A stretch of DNA of 64,000 bases from Cognaticolwellia sediminilitoris. Its GTDB lineage: Bacteria > Pseudomonadota > Gammaproteobacteria > Enterobacterales > Alteromonadaceae. The notes beneath the pieces were generated by a model. That model saw nothing but the letters and a program-made list of their open reading frames with translations, was not told the DNA's origin and did not search any database. Below, in pieces: positions 9,774-21,402 of the stretch. The stretch spans positions 1-64,000 of the forward strand of contig NBOG01000006.1 in NCBI GenBank assembly GCA_002104535.1. Reading direction: 5' to 3'. The first letter of the stretch is position 1; every line of letters begins with the position of its first letter. Made by a program: the position numbers and the translations under genes.

Positions 9774-10862
9774 TTACGGTGCGGCGACTCCATCAAGCAC
9801 GCGTAATGGCTTTTCAGATTGAAGTATTATTGCCATACTAACCTTATCGTAAACTCTAAACACCATTACCTTACCAATATCTTCAGAAGGCATGTCGTAA
9901 TCCGAATTACTATCGTTAGCCATTCGATTCCAACGTGAAGTGTCAGAAGTGTATTGAGGACCAGTATCAGTCTCAACAACCGAAGGACTTTTACGGCTAA
10001 CAGTTAAAACATCCCCCGTTTTTACGGACTCGCTGCTGCCCTTATTAATCATCACCACATCAAGTTTAGCAAATTCTCGCAAACCAGTTACTGAACTGAC
10101 AATTAAACCTTTAAGTTCTTCAGAGGCTGCTTGCATTGTAAAAACAGAAGGATACTGTTGTTCATCATTAACCGGTAACACAAAAGCTCCAGAGCGTATT
10201 TCACGCTTTGCACCATCTAGGTATATAGTGCTCGGCTGCTTTTTGCTCATATCACCCGTTTTAGAAGCCTTACCTGTACCCACTAACTTAATATTGTAGC
10301 CTAATATTTCACTAGTTTCGGGATCTAAAATAGCATCACCTTTGTTATAGATACCATAGCTTTGTCCAACGACAAGATCGCTATTAATATATACTTTTAA
10401 GCCATCAAGACTAGACTTATAAGCTTCTTCACTACCTATTATATAAGGTAACCCTTCTATCTCAGCTAACGATTTCACACTGTCGTAGCGAATGAACGGA
10501 GCGATAACATGTAACGGTAATGTGCTTACAGGATTTTGATCTTTTAGATTTTTACGAATTTTAGGAGACCATTTAAGCTCTGGCTTCCCTTTCACCAACA
10601 TAGGTTGGCCCTGTTCATCAAATACTAAACGTAATTCATCACCAGGATAAATTAAATGAGGGTTATTAATTTCTGGGTTCAAGCGCCATAACTTTGGCCA
10701 CAACCAAGGTTGGTTGAGGAAAATCCCTGAAATATCCCATAAAGTATCACCTTTCTTTACGATGTAGGATTTTGGAGCATCAGGCTTAATTTTAAGCTCA
10801 TCTGCCATTAAAGATACTGACAATGTTATAGCAAGTATCATCGAAAAAATTCTTATTAGCAT
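9774..10862 (-). CDS. LysM peptidoglycan-binding periplasmic protein
   Basis: A 362-residue exported protein. Residues 1-20 form a signal peptide ending near SLMA|DE. A LysM module at about 33-80 begins YIVKKGDTLWDISGIFLNQP and ends NPHLIYPGDELRL, which binds glycan strands of peptidoglycan. The remaining 280 residues have no catalytic motif that I recognise; they contain repeated beta-rich stretches. The protein family is the one found beside dprA in many gammaproteobacteria (E. coli lacks this longer form at this place). It is divergently transcribed from def across a 116-bp spacer that must hold both promoters. Location is the periplasm, and a role in cell-wall maintenance is an inference from LysM alone. 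Confidence 0.88.
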   Translation of the reverse strand: MLIRIFSMILAITLSVSLMADELKIKPDAPKSYIVKKGDTLWDISGIFLNQPWLWPKLWRLNPEINNPHLIYPGDELRLVFDEQGQPMLVKGKPELKWSPKIRKNLKDQNPVSTLPLHVIAPFIRYDSVKSLAEIEGLPYIIGSEEAYKSSLDGLKVYINSDLVVGQSYGIYNKGDAILDPETSEILGYNIKLVGTGKASKTGDMSKKQPSTIYLDGAKREIRSGAFVLPVNDEQQYPSVFTMQAASEELKGLIVSSVTGLREFAKLDVVMINKGSSESVKTGDVLTVSRKSPSVVETDTGPQYTSDTSRWNRMANDSNSDYDMPSEDIGKVMVFRVYDKVSMAIILQSEKPLRVLDGVAAP

Positions 10863-10978
10863 GTTAATCTGCCTATTCTTATAGGTTTTATCCTAAACCA
10901 CTATGATTAATATTAATTAATGGCTAAAATTGAAACATAACACTCTATGCGACTTTTCGCGAACACTTTTGATAAATT

Positions 10979-11494
10979 ATGGCTATTTTACCTGTATTAC
11001 GATTTCCAGATGAGAGATTAAGAACAAAAGCACAACCTGTAACTGACGTTAATGATGAAATTCGCACTATTATCAGCAACATGTTTGAAACTATGTATGC
11101 TGAAAATGGTGTTGGTTTAGCGGCGACTCAAGTTGATATTCACCAACGAATTGTCGTTATTGATGTTTCAGAAAACAAAGAACATCCTTATGTTTTAATT
11201 AATCCTACTATCACCCGTAAAAGTGATGACACGATTATTAACGAAGAAGGTTGTTTGTCCGTTCCTGGTTGTTACGCAAAAGTTGACCGAAGTGTCGATG
11301 TAACGGTTACGGCATTGGATGAGAATGGCAAAGAATTTAGTTTAGACGGTGAAGAGCTACTGGCAATTTGTATTCAACATGAACTTGATCACCTTGATGG
11401 TATCCTTTTTGTTGATTATTTATCACCGCTTAAGCGCCAGCGGATCAAGAAAAAATTAGAAAAAGAAGCACGCTTAGATAAAGCAAACGCTTAA
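10979..11494 (+). CDS. def: Peptide deformylase
   Basis: Removes the formyl group from N-terminal formylmethionine of new proteins. The 171-residue protein has the three deformylase motifs: GVGLAATQ (44-51), EGCLSVPG (90-97) with metal ligand C92, and QHELDHLDG (133-141) with ligands H134 and H138 and catalytic E135. Length matches the bacterial type I enzyme. It is the first gene of a def-fmt-rsmB-trkA run, pairing the enzyme that removes formyl groups with the one that adds them. No unusual insertions are seen. Confidence 0.97.
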   Translation: MAILPVLRFPDERLRTKAQPVTDVNDEIRTIISNMFETMYAENGVGLAATQVDIHQRIVVIDVSENKEHPYVLINPTITRKSDDTIINEEGCLSVPGCYAKVDRSVDVTVTALDENGKEFSLDGEELLAICIQHELDHLDGILFVDYLSPLKRQRIKKKLEKEARLDKANA

Positions 11495-11538
11495 TAGCCT
11501 TAGCATGTATATAACTTAATTGTATTTTGGAAATTCCT

Positions 11539-12540
11539 TTGCCGAACGTTGTAACTAAACCATTGAAGATCATATTTGCTGGGACACCTGACTTTGCCGC
11601 GAAACATTTAGCGGCTTTGTTGCAATCTGAACATAATGTTGTCGCGGTATATTGCCCTCCTGATAAACCTGCAGGTCGAGGCAAGAAGCTGACAGCTTGT
11701 GCAACAAAATTATTGGCAATGGAAAACAATATTCCCGTAGAGCAGCCGGAAAATTTTAAAGCCGAATTAGACCAAGTGACTTTAGCAAATTATCAAGCTG
11801 ACATTATGGTAGTGGTTGCCTATGGTTTATTACTACCAGTTGTGATCTTGGAAACACCAAGATTAGGTTGTATTAATGTACATGGTTCAATTTTACCAAA
11901 ATGGCGTGGCGCAGCTCCCATTCAACGTTCTTTAGAAGCGGGAGATGAAAAAACAGGTGTTACTATCATGCAAATGGATAAAGGCTTAGACACCGGCGAC
12001 ATGATATTAACCGCGACTTGCGATATCACTTTAAAAGACACCAGTGCCAGTTTATATGAAAAGCTTGCTGAATTAGGTCCGGTAGCGCTAATAGATACTT
12101 TAGCATTAATGGCAAAAGGTCATTATAAACGCCAACCTCAAGATAATGCCCAAGCAACTCATGCGGCTAAACTTGATAAAACAGAAGCAGAGTTAAACTG
12201 GCAACTAAATGCTGAAATACTTGATCGTAAAATTAGGGCTTATATCCCTTGGCCAGTTGCGCAATTTACCTTCAATGAAAGCGCCAAACAGCATCGTATT
12301 CGAGTTTGGCAAGCTAGTGTTATTGAACTCGCACACGACCAGAAGCCCGGCACTATTATCAGCAGTGATAAAGCAGGAATCGTTGTTGCCACAGGCAAGA
12401 ATGCTCTGAGACTTGAAGTATTACAACTACCGGGTAAAAAAGCCCTAGCCGTAGCAGACATACTTAACGGCAAAGCTGAATGGTTTACTCAAGGCCAATC
12501 AATTAATGGCTCGATTTTAACACAACAGGAAGTGACTTAA
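11539..12540 (+). CDS. fmt: Methionyl-tRNA formyltransferase
   Basis: Fmt formylates initiator Met-tRNA using 10-formyltetrahydrofolate. The N-terminal catalytic domain opens with [15 protein letters not shown] and contains [15 protein letters not shown] and the [16 protein letters not shown] segment; the C-terminal tRNA-binding domain follows from about residue 205. No ATG is available in frame before the conserved N-terminus. TTG codons occur at 11527, 11539 and 11563; only 11539 has a well-placed ribosome binding site (GGAA at 11529-11532), giving 333 residues, so it is chosen. The stop is 2 bp from rsmB, indicating coupling. Confidence 0.93.
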   Translation: MPNVVTKPLKIIFAGTPDFAAKHLAALLQSEHNVVAVYCPPDKPAGRGKKLTACATKLLAMENNIPVEQPENFKAELDQVTLANYQADIMVVVAYGLLLPVVILETPRLGCINVHGSILPKWRGAAPIQRSLEAGDEKTGVTIMQMDKGLDTGDMILTATCDITLKDTSASLYEKLAELGPVALIDTLALMAKGHYKRQPQDNAQATHAAKLDKTEAELNWQLNAEILDRKIRAYIPWPVAQFTFNESAKQHRIRVWQASVIELAHDQKPGTIISSDKAGIVVATGKNALRLEVLQLPGKKALAVADILNGKAEWFTQGQSINGSILTQQEVT

Positions 12541-12542
12541 TT

Positions 12543-13859
12543 ATGGCTGCTAACCTCAGAGCACTTGCTGCCCGTTGTACGTTTGCCGTCGTTGATAAAG
12601 GCCGTAGTTTATCGGATGAACTACCTCAGCAAATTGCCAAAATTGATATTAAAGATAAAGGTTTATTACAAGAGCTTTGTTACGGCGTATTAAGACACTT
12701 ACCCGAATTAGAACATGACGTACGTGACTTTATTAAAAAACCCTTTACCGGTAAGCAAAGAGTTGGTCATTTTTTATTGTTGGTCGGTGTTTATCAAATA
12801 AAGTATACCCGTATCCCAGATCACGCCGCGTTTAATGAAACAGTTTCGGCTTGTAAACCTTTAAAGTGCGAGCACTTAAAGGGTGTAATTAATGGTGTGT
12901 TAAGAAATTTTCAACGCCAGCAAGCACAATTAAAAGAAAGCAATACCATAACGGATATCACTACCCTGCCGCCGGCTATTGCTTATAACCATCCTTCTTG
13001 GTTTATAAAAAAGCTACAACTTGCTTATCCAAATAACTGGCAGGACATCCTACTGGCTAATTTAGAAAGGCCGCCAATGTGGTTACGTGTGAATAGACTT
13101 CACCATAGCCTTGAAGAATATTTGCAGTTATTAACCGATGCTGAAATTGAATACAGCTTGATAGATGATAAGTCTTCAGCTATTCGCTTAACTGAAGCCA
13201 TAGACGTCAATAAGTTACCTGGTTTTGCGCTAGGTTGGGTCTCTATTCAAGATGGTGCCGCACAACAAGCTGCGCGCTTACTTGATTGTCACCCCGGAGA
13301 TAACGTACTTGACTGTTGCGCTGCGCCCGGTGGTAAAACCTGTCATATTCTAGAATATAGTCCAAAAATTAAAGCCATGACGGCGATAGATATTGAAGCA
13401 AGTAGACTAGAACGAGTACAAGAAAACTTACAACGGTTAAATTTGCAAGCGAAAGTTATCGCTGGCGATGCCTCAACACCTGAAAAATGGTGGGACGGTG
13501 AGCTATTTGATCGAATTTTACTTGATGCTCCATGTTCAGGTACCGGTGTAATTCGCCGTCATCCCGATATAAAGTGGTTACGAAAAAATCAAGACATCGC
13601 TGTTTTAACTGAGCTACAAAAAGATATATTGAAAAATGTATGGTCTTTATTGAAACCCGGTGGTACTTTGATCTATGCAACGTGTAGCATATTACCTGAA
13701 GAAAATAGTGAACAAGTTCAACGTTTTGTTAGTGAAAATAGCGATGCAGAATTAATCAGTTTTAGCGAAAACTTAACAGATATTGGTTGGCAAATTTTAC
13801 CAAACGATAATTCAATGGATGGTTTTTATTACGCTAAACTCATTAAAAAACCACAATAA
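12543..13859 (+). CDS. rsmB: 16S rRNA (cytosine-967-C5) methyltransferase
   Basis: RsmB (Sun/Fmu) methylates C967 of 16S rRNA. The 438-residue protein has the N-terminal NusB-like RNA-binding domain (about 1-140) and a C-terminal SAM-dependent m5C methyltransferase domain. Motif CCAAPGGKTCH binds SAM, DAPCSGTGV (motif IV) and YATCSILPEEN (motif VI) carry the two conserved cysteines, the latter nucleophilic in this family. It follows fmt by 2 bp and precedes trkA by 21 bp, the same order as in E. coli. Confidence 0.96.
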   Translation: MAANLRALAARCTFAVVDKGRSLSDELPQQIAKIDIKDKGLLQELCYGVLRHLPELEHDVRDFIKKPFTGKQRVGHFLLLVGVYQIKYTRIPDHAAFNETVSACKPLKCEHLKGVINGVLRNFQRQQAQLKESNTITDITTLPPAIAYNHPSWFIKKLQLAYPNNWQDILLANLERPPMWLRVNRLHHSLEEYLQLLTDAEIEYSLIDDKSSAIRLTEAIDVNKLPGFALGWVSIQDGAAQQAARLLDCHPGDNVLDCCAAPGGKTCHILEYSPKIKAMTAIDIEASRLERVQENLQRLNLQAKVIAGDASTPEKWWDGELFDRILLDAPCSGTGVIRRHPDIKWLRKNQDIAVLTELQKDILKNVWSLLKPGGTLIYATCSILPEENSEQVQRFVSENSDAELISFSENLTDIGWQILPNDNSMDGFYYAKLIKKPQ

Positions 13860-13880
13860 AAACAACAAAAGCAATCTTAA

Positions 13881-15263
13881 ATGAAAATTATAATTATTGG
13901 TGCTGGGCAAGTAGGTGGATCATTAGCAGAGAGCCTTGTATCTGAAAAAGGCAATGACATAACGCTGATTGATACCGATAGTGAAACCCTGCGTGAATTA
14001 CAAGATAAAATGGATTTACGTGTTGTCATTGGTCATGGTGCTCACCCTGACGTATTAAAACAAGCTGGCGCAGAAGACGCTGAACTTGTTGTTGCAGTAA
14101 CCAATGATGATACGACTAACATGATTGCCTGCCAAATTTGTTATTCTTTATTCAATACTGCCAATAAAATAGCCCGAATTCGTTCGAGTAATATTCTCAA
14201 ATATCAAAAAGAACTTTTTCAAAATAAAAACATCCCCGTAGATCATGTCATTGCTCCAGAGCAATTAGTGACTCGAGATATTGCACGATTGATTGATTAT
14301 CCTGGCGCACTGCAAGTATTAGAATTTGCCGATGGTAAAGTAAGCTTAGTAGCCGTAAAAGCCTATTATGGTGGATTATTAGTAGGCCATGCCCTGTCGA
14401 CTTTACGTGAGCATATTCCTAATATTGATACCCGTGTTGCTGCTATTTATCGTAACGGTAAACCTATTCGCCCTCTGGGCACAACGGTTATTGAAGCCGA
14501 TGACGAGGTTTTCTTTATTGCTGCTTCTATCCATATTCGCGCAGTGATGAATGAACTACAAAAATTAGAAGCGCCTTATAAAAAAATCATGATCGCCGGC
14601 GGTGGTAATATCGGTTCAGGATTAGCGCGTTTATTAGAAAAAAATCATCAAGTAAAATTAATAGAACATTCAGCTAAACGTGCTGCCTATTTAGCATCTG
14701 AATTAAACCATACTTTAGTTTTTACCGGTGATTCGTCTGACCAAGAATTATTAACAGAAGAACATATTGATCAATTTGATGTTTTTATCGCAGTGACTAA
14801 TGATGATGAAGCAAATATTATGTCATCGTTATTAGCGAAACGCTTAGGCGTGCGTAAAGCCATGGTACTCATTCAGCGAAGTGCTTATATTGATTTAGTT
14901 CATGGCAGTAATATTGATATAGCTGTTTCTCCACAGCACGCAACCATTTCAGCATTATTAACCCATGTACGCAGGGGTAACATAGATAATGTTTATAGTT
15001 TGCGTGGTGGTGCTGCTGAAGCGATAGAAATAGTAGCTAAAGGTGATGAGAGCTCATCAAAAGTCGTCGGTAAAACTATACAGGAGATTAAATTACCTCC
15101 AGGTACAACCATTGGTGCGATTGTTCGAGGCGATGAAGTGTTAATTGCACATTCGAATACTAAGATTCAAGCAGAAGACCATGTTGTACTGTTTTTAGTC
15201 AGTAAAAAATATATCAATGATGTTGAGGCGTTATTCCAACTTGATGCTTTAAGATTTTTCTAA
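13881..15263 (+). CDS. trkA: Trk potassium transporter subunit TrkA
   Basis: TrkA is the cytoplasmic NAD-binding regulatory subunit of the TrkAH potassium uptake system. The 460-residue protein is a tandem duplication: each half has a Rossmann RCK-N domain ([13 protein letters not shown] at 7-19 and [13 protein letters not shown] near 238) followed by an RCK-C domain. The length matches E. coli TrkA (458). It is the last gene of the def-fmt-rsmB-trkA run and converges with trkH, placing both partners of the same transporter side by side, unlike E. coli where they are apart. Confidence 0.96.
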   Translation: MKIIIIGAGQVGGSLAESLVSEKGNDITLIDTDSETLRELQDKMDLRVVIGHGAHPDVLKQAGAEDAELVVAVTNDDTTNMIACQICYSLFNTANKIARIRSSNILKYQKELFQNKNIPVDHVIAPEQLVTRDIARLIDYPGALQVLEFADGKVSLVAVKAYYGGLLVGHALSTLREHIPNIDTRVAAIYRNGKPIRPLGTTVIEADDEVFFIAASIHIRAVMNELQKLEAPYKKIMIAGGGNIGSGLARLLEKNHQVKLIEHSAKRAAYLASELNHTLVFTGDSSDQELLTEEHIDQFDVFIAVTNDDEANIMSSLLAKRLGVRKAMVLIQRSAYIDLVHGSNIDIAVSPQHATISALLTHVRRGNIDNVYSLRGGAAEAIEIVAKGDESSSKVVGKTIQEIKLPPGTTIGAIVRGDEVLIAHSNTKIQAEDHVVLFLVSKKYINDVEALFQLDALRFF

Positions 15264-15325
15264 TGTTATTTAACCTCTTACCGGGTTATTGAACGCTTAT
15301 TAATTACTAAATCAAAAATTGTAAG

Positions 15326-16792
15326 TTAAGTTCGCCAAAATGCTGGTGTGAATAATACCAGCAAAGTGAAAATCTCTAAACGGCCGAATAACATAGCGGC
15401 AATTAACACCCACTTACTGAAGTCATTTATTTCTGCAAAGTTTGCTGCTACCTGCCCTAAGCCAGGGCCAAGGTTATTTAAACATGCTGCTACAGCAGTA
15501 AAGGCAGCAAGGTCGTCCATACCTGCAGCTAAAAGCAGCAACATGCATATAACAAAAACTGCAGCATAAGCAGAGAAAAATCCCCAAACAGCTTCTACCA
15601 CTCTATTGGGTAAGGCTTTTTTGCCTAATTTAATCGTAAAAACAGCTTTAGGGTGAACCAGTTTATTGAGCTCTCGCATGCCTTGCATATAAAGTAGCAA
15701 AACTCGGATCACTTTCATACCACCACCAGTACTACCTGCACAGCCACCGATAAAGCTTGAGAAGATTAATAAAAGCGGTAATAAAGTTGGCCAGTTTGAA
15801 AAAGCAACTTCGCCTGAAGCTGTGCCAGAAAACCCAGCAGTCGTGCCAATAGAAACCGCATGAAATAATGCTTGTTCGAAATTCTCAAAGCCATTTTGAT
15901 AAACATTGAAGCTAGTAAGGACAATAAAACAGATTAGAATTAACACTAACTGAATACTTAAAAATGCTTTAAGTTCAGAATCATAAAAATAGCTTCTTAA
16001 CGAACGACTATTAACGACAGCAAAATGTAATGCAAAGTTAACCCCTGCCACAAGTAAGAAAAACACACAAATAAAATTAATTAATGGACTATCGAAATAG
16101 CCCAAACTCAAATCGTGGGTCGAAAATCCGCCAATAGCAATTGTCGAAAACGAATGACAAATAGCATCAAAAAAATTCATGCCTGCAGCCCAATAACTCA
16201 TGGCACAAGCAACGGTTAATGTTACATAAATTAACCACAAGTGCTTAGCGGTATCTGCAATACGTGGGGTCATTTTTGAATCTTTTACCGGACCTGGGGT
16301 TTCAGCTCTATAAAGCTGCATACCACCTATACCTAACATAGGTAAAATAGCCACGGCTAAAACAATAATCCCCATCCCGCCTAACCATTGTAGTTGTTGT
16401 CGATACCACAACACCGCATGTGGTAAGCCATCAATTTTCGTTAATATGGTAGCGCCTGTGGTAGTTAAACCAGAAAAAGACTCAAAGAATGCATCCGCAA
16501 CAGAAAGGTCAGGTTCGTCTAATAACATTAACGGCACAGCGGAAAAACTTGCGAGGACACTCCAAAAAAGCACAACAATTAAAAAGCCTTCGCGTGCTCT
16601 TAAATCGCTTTTTTCAGCTCGATAGGGATACCAAAACAATAAACCTGCAACCAGACAAAAAACAAAAGCCATTAAAAAAGAAACACCACCACCATCGCGA
16701 TAAATTAGCGAAATTAAAGCGGGCGGCAACATAGTCACACTTAGTAATGCGACTAGAAGGCCTAGTATTCTGATGATATTTTTAAATTGCAC
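15326..16792 (-). CDS. trkH: Trk potassium transporter membrane subunit TrkH
   Basis: TrkH is the inner-membrane potassium-translocating subunit. The 488-residue protein has the four MPM repeats of the superfamily; pore-loop glycines are visible in TTTGATILTK, IGGFSTHD, TTAGFSG and NNLGPGLG. Hydrophobic segments at the N-terminus give the usual two extra helices of TrkH over KtrB. It converges with trkA, separated by 62 bp, and leads downstream of yigZ (9 bp gap), the order pepQ-yigZ-trkH being standard in gammaproteobacteria. TrkA nearby is its expected gating partner. Confidence 0.96.
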   Translation of the reverse strand: MQFKNIIRILGLLVALLSVTMLPPALISLIYRDGGGVSFLMAFVFCLVAGLLFWYPYRAEKSDLRAREGFLIVVLFWSVLASFSAVPLMLLDEPDLSVADAFFESFSGLTTTGATILTKIDGLPHAVLWYRQQLQWLGGMGIIVLAVAILPMLGIGGMQLYRAETPGPVKDSKMTPRIADTAKHLWLIYVTLTVACAMSYWAAGMNFFDAICHSFSTIAIGGFSTHDLSLGYFDSPLINFICVFFLLVAGVNFALHFAVVNSRSLRSYFYDSELKAFLSIQLVLILICFIVLTSFNVYQNGFENFEQALFHAVSIGTTAGFSGTASGEVAFSNWPTLLPLLLIFSSFIGGCAGSTGGGMKVIRVLLLYMQGMRELNKLVHPKAVFTIKLGKKALPNRVVEAVWGFFSAYAAVFVICMLLLLAAGMDDLAAFTAVAACLNNLGPGLGQVAANFAEINDFSKWVLIAAMLFGRLEIFTLLVLFTPAFWRT

Positions 16793-16801
16793 AGTAGTTT
16801 A

Positions 16802-17425
16802 TTATTGCTTTTTAGTTATGGGGTTGAGTATTAATTGCCCCGAAGACATTGTTTGCAATTGCTGTTGGAAAACTGTTAATTTTTCATCAGGTAATGCAAG
16901 TGTAAGTACAATGCTTTCATTGTAGTCTTGTTGTATAACTTCACCACCTAGTTGGCCAAGATAATACAAGACATCATTTATTTGTGTATATTGACACGCT
17001 AAGGTTTTGCGTACCATAGGAATTTTCAATTTTGTCGGTAAAACCGATAAGGCTTGCTTAACACTTCCACCATAAGCACGTTGTAATCCGCCGGGCCCAA
17101 GTTTAGTACCACCAAAATAACGCACGACTACAGCACAAAGTTCGCCAACATTACTACCCATTAACATACTCAACATTGGCTTTCCGGCAGTGCCTGATGG
17201 TTCGCCGTCATCTGAAAAACCGTATAATTGACTATTTTCAGGTCTACCAGCAATAAAAGCATAACAGTGATGGTTTGCTTGAGGATGCAGAACTTGTAAG
17301 CTTTTAATATAGGCTTTTGCGTTTGCGGCACTATCACAAGGCTTGAGATAGCAAATAAAGCGGCTGCGAGTGACTATTGTTTCATCAATAATCTCTTCAG
17401 CCGCTATCTGATATGGACTAGACAT
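16802..17425 (-). CDS. yigZ: IMPACT/YigZ family protein
   Basis: A 207-residue protein of the YigZ/IMPACT family. The N-terminal domain has the family signature FSDDGEPSGTAGKPML near residue 70 and VVRYFGGTKLGPGGLQRAYGG near 105; a small C-terminal ferredoxin-like domain (DUF1949) follows from about 140. The family is conserved from bacteria to eukaryotes and linked to translation regulation in eukaryotes, but the bacterial function is not settled. It sits 12 bp after pepQ and 9 bp before trkH, as in E. coli, and is surely part of the same operon. Confidence 0.92.
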   Translation of the reverse strand: MSSPYQIAAEEIIDETIVTRSRFICYLKPCDSAANAKAYIKSLQVLHPQANHHCYAFIAGRPENSQLYGFSDDGEPSGTAGKPMLSMLMGSNVGELCAVVVRYFGGTKLGPGGLQRAYGGSVKQALSVLPTKLKIPMVRKTLACQYTQINDVLYYLGQLGGEVIQQDYNESIVLTLALPDEKLTVFQQQLQTMSSGQLILNPITKKQ

Positions 17426-17437
17426 TAATGATTACGC

Positions 17438-18775
<1,338 letters not shown>

Positions 18776-18829
18776 TTAAATGGCTAATTATAGCGTGTTT
18801 AACAAGGGATGATAATGCTTCCAATCATT

Positions 18830-20749
18830 CTATTCACTGATATTCATTGCAAGGATTTGGTCGAATAATGACCCCGTTTGCCCTACTTTATCTTGATAAA
18901 TTTGCTGATAAGCTAAAACGCTTTTTACATATTCACGGGTTTCTTTGAATGGAATAGTCTCTATCCATACATCCGCTGGTAATGGTTGCGCATCTTTAAG
19001 CCAACTTTTAATCCGATAAGGTCCAGCGTTATAAGCTGCTGTTGCTAACACTTGATTCCCATCGTGACGATCGAGTAACTTTCTTAAATACTTTGTTCCC
19101 AACTTGATATTATTTTCAGCATCAAATAAGTATTTATTAGATACTTTCTTTCGGGCGAGTTGTTTGGCGGTACCCGGCATAATTTGCATTAAACCTTTTG
19201 CACCTGCTGAAGAGTTTGCATCTGACATAAATGAACTCTCTCGACGAGCAATAGCAAAAGCCCAGGCAGGGTTAATTTTTTGATCGCTTGCATATTGTTT
19301 TATCTCGTTCTCAAATCCTAGCGGAAAGCGTAAATCAACATCATTAAGGTAGCCTTCTCTTGCTAAGGTGAATATAGCCCGATCATACCATTGTATCTCA
19401 TGGGCAATTTTTGATGCGACGAGTTTTTCACGCTTATTAAGCTTTCTCAGCCAATAATTCCATTCTTGACGTGCATGATGAAAACGACCTAAAGCAAATA
19501 GTTCAAAGGCTCTTTTTGCCTCAGGACGGCTAATAATTGTCGCTTTTTCACTTTCACTCACTGTCAGTGGAATATTTTGAAAATTGGCCGGTTTATTTAA
19601 GCTACTTGCTGCTAGAAAACCATAATAATGTCGGCTTTTTGCCAACTCGGTTAATATTACATTACCTTTAACTTTTTCATCAGTCGCTAATAAGCTTCGT
19701 CCATACCAATAACGCCACTGTAGACTTTGCTGTATTTTACTCGGTAATTTTAATAACTTAGCTTTAATATTTTGCCAATTTTGATCGCGTAATACATCAG
19801 TGATATACCATTGCGTTAAATTGCTGTTAAATAGTTCATCATCGACTTTTGCAAGCCATTTACCAGCATCGTTGTGATTTTTACTGGCTAACGCTAAGGC
19901 AAACTTTAATGTGATTTGCTGATTTTGTTGTTCGGTAAAAGGCAGTAAAGACTTGGCTAAAGCATAAGTATCAATAGCCTGCTTTGGCGAGCGCCAAACT
20001 AAACGCTTTAATCCATAACTAACAACAGTCGCTTCGTTGGTGGTTTTTTTATTAAATTTTGATAAGTGCCTCACGTATGAAGGATCTCTACGTACTTTAT
20101 GCCACAGTTTTGCCAAATATTTTTCATTTTCAGGTAGTAGCTTGGTTAAGTATGGGATTAAAGTGTGTTTACCGCCATCAGCAGATAACTCAATTCGCTG
20201 CCATATCATCTCGTTAGTTCGATAACCAGCTTGTTGCCATTGTTTAAATAAAGGGTCGCAAACTTTCGGCTGAGACTTACCAACAACCCAAAGCGGCGTT
20301 ACTTTTGGTAACACCCTACTAGGTGCAACACCGGTTTTTAATTGAAAACGGTAATACTGACACGTTAACTCAACATCATTGGTTGGTTTAAAATAGCTTT
20401 GAAATAAACTGGGCTTTTTTCGCTTTGCTAAATAGTAGAGCCATTTTTTTCTTAATGGCCAATCTAAGGGCGTTCCTTCATATTTTGTTAAAAAATCATT
20501 TATTTCATTAGCTGATGCAAGAGTAATATTATTCATTAACCTTTTTTGATCAAGGTATGGCTGTAAAGGGTAGTAATGTAATTGGTTATACAGATTTTGA
20601 TAGGTTGATGAATTCTTATTCCAAATCTGTTTCTCTGCTTGCAAAAAGGTTTTACGTTGTAAATTCACTTCTTTAGCGTTTATTGAAGTACTAACAATCA
20701 AACTAATGAGGAAAATGGTTTTAAAAATAATGAAACGACCTAACGGCAT
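18830..20749 (-). CDS. slt: Soluble lytic murein transglycosylase
   Basis: Slt cleaves the MurNAc-GlcNAc bond of peptidoglycan in the periplasm, forming 1,6-anhydro ends. The 639-residue precursor has a signal peptide (about 1-25, ending INA), a long alpha-superhelical U domain, an L domain, and a C-terminal lysozyme-like domain. The catalytic glutamate lies in ARRESSFMSDANSSAGA near residue 503, followed by KGLMQIMPGTA and AAYNAGPYRIKSWL, all classical Slt70 motifs. Length is close to E. coli Slt (645). It lies upstream of pepQ on the same strand with 72 bp between, and has no obvious partner gene. Confidence 0.95.
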   Translation of the reverse strand: MPLGRFIIFKTIFLISLIVSTSINAKEVNLQRKTFLQAEKQIWNKNSSTYQNLYNQLHYYPLQPYLDQKRLMNNITLASANEINDFLTKYEGTPLDWPLRKKWLYYLAKRKKPSLFQSYFKPTNDVELTCQYYRFQLKTGVAPSRVLPKVTPLWVVGKSQPKVCDPLFKQWQQAGYRTNEMIWQRIELSADGGKHTLIPYLTKLLPENEKYLAKLWHKVRRDPSYVRHLSKFNKKTTNEATVVSYGLKRLVWRSPKQAIDTYALAKSLLPFTEQQNQQITLKFALALASKNHNDAGKWLAKVDDELFNSNLTQWYITDVLRDQNWQNIKAKLLKLPSKIQQSLQWRYWYGRSLLATDEKVKGNVILTELAKSRHYYGFLAASSLNKPANFQNIPLTVSESEKATIISRPEAKRAFELFALGRFHHARQEWNYWLRKLNKREKLVASKIAHEIQWYDRAIFTLAREGYLNDVDLRFPLGFENEIKQYASDQKINPAWAFAIARRESSFMSDANSSAGAKGLMQIMPGTAKQLARKKVSNKYLFDAENNIKLGTKYLRKLLDRHDGNQVLATAAYNAGPYRIKSWLKDAQPLPADVWIETIPFKETREYVKSVLAYQQIYQDKVGQTGSLFDQILAMNISE

Positions 20750-20989
20750 TTGAGAACCTTGGATAAATTACGGTTAATCAATTATTCACTCCTAGACAAG
20801 CAACGCAAGTTTATTCCTAAATTAAACTATAAACTTTTCTGCTGATAGCTGTGAATGAGAAAGTAATAAGCGTTCAACTCTAATGAATTTTTATGGGTTT
20901 ACTGCACATCATAACAAACTTTTTCTTGCGTCATGATATTTTGGCTATAAACTTGGCGCCTACGAGCAATTACCTTAGCAAGGTCGATA

Positions 20990-21238
20990 ATGACAAGTAC
21001 AGCTATTCCAGACACAGATCATCAATTAAATACTATAGGTCTCCGTTGTCCAGAGCCTGTAATGATGGTACGTCAAAAAATTCGCCAAATAACTACTGGA
21101 GAAACCTTATTGATCAATGCGGATGACCCGTCTACCGCTCGAGATATACCTAGTTTTTGTCGTTTTATGGAACATCAGCTTATTTGCCAACAAATCGATA
21201 AGCTACCCTTTCAATATGTCATTAAAAAAGGCTTGTAA
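20990..21238 (+). CDS. tusA: Sulfurtransferase TusA
   Basis: TusA carries persulfide sulfur from a cysteine desulfurase to the TusBCD relay for tRNA 2-thiouridine synthesis and to other acceptors. The 82-residue protein has the active cysteine C20 in the CPEP box ([16 protein letters not shown]), then [16 protein letters not shown], typical of TusA. Length matches E. coli TusA (81). It is a single gene between the divergent slt gene and convergent glyS. The 240 bp before it hold its promoter; I see no clear regulatory motif there. Confidence 0.95.
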   Translation: MTSTAIPDTDHQLNTIGLRCPEPVMMVRQKIRQITTGETLLINADDPSTARDIPSFCRFMEHQLICQQIDKLPFQYVIKKGL

Positions 21239-21352
21239 CAGTTTCCTTAGTACGTCTGCACTTGCCAGTATTTATAAACTTTAAAGCAGTGGCATGTTTT
21301 TGTTGCTTGATAAAATCCTAGTTAAATTTCATATCTAATGGTTTACCCATAA

Positions 21353-21377
21353 AAAAAGGAATGCCGAGGCATTCCTT
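21353..21377 (-). terminator. Terminator of glyQS
   Basis: GGAATGCC/GGCATTCC arms extended by A/T pairs (21353-21364 with 21369-21380 when fully zipped), with a very small loop and a seven-T run on the minus strand. It can also end the convergent tusA transcript because T residues occur on both sides. Confidence 0.8.
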
Positions 21378-21402
21378 TTTAGTTGTTATTCAAGCTTACT
21401 AA

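Noticed and set aside
20893-21126. A 77-codon open frame overlapping the start of tusA
   Set aside because: It overlaps the well-supported tusA gene in another frame and has no family resemblance or ribosome binding site of note.
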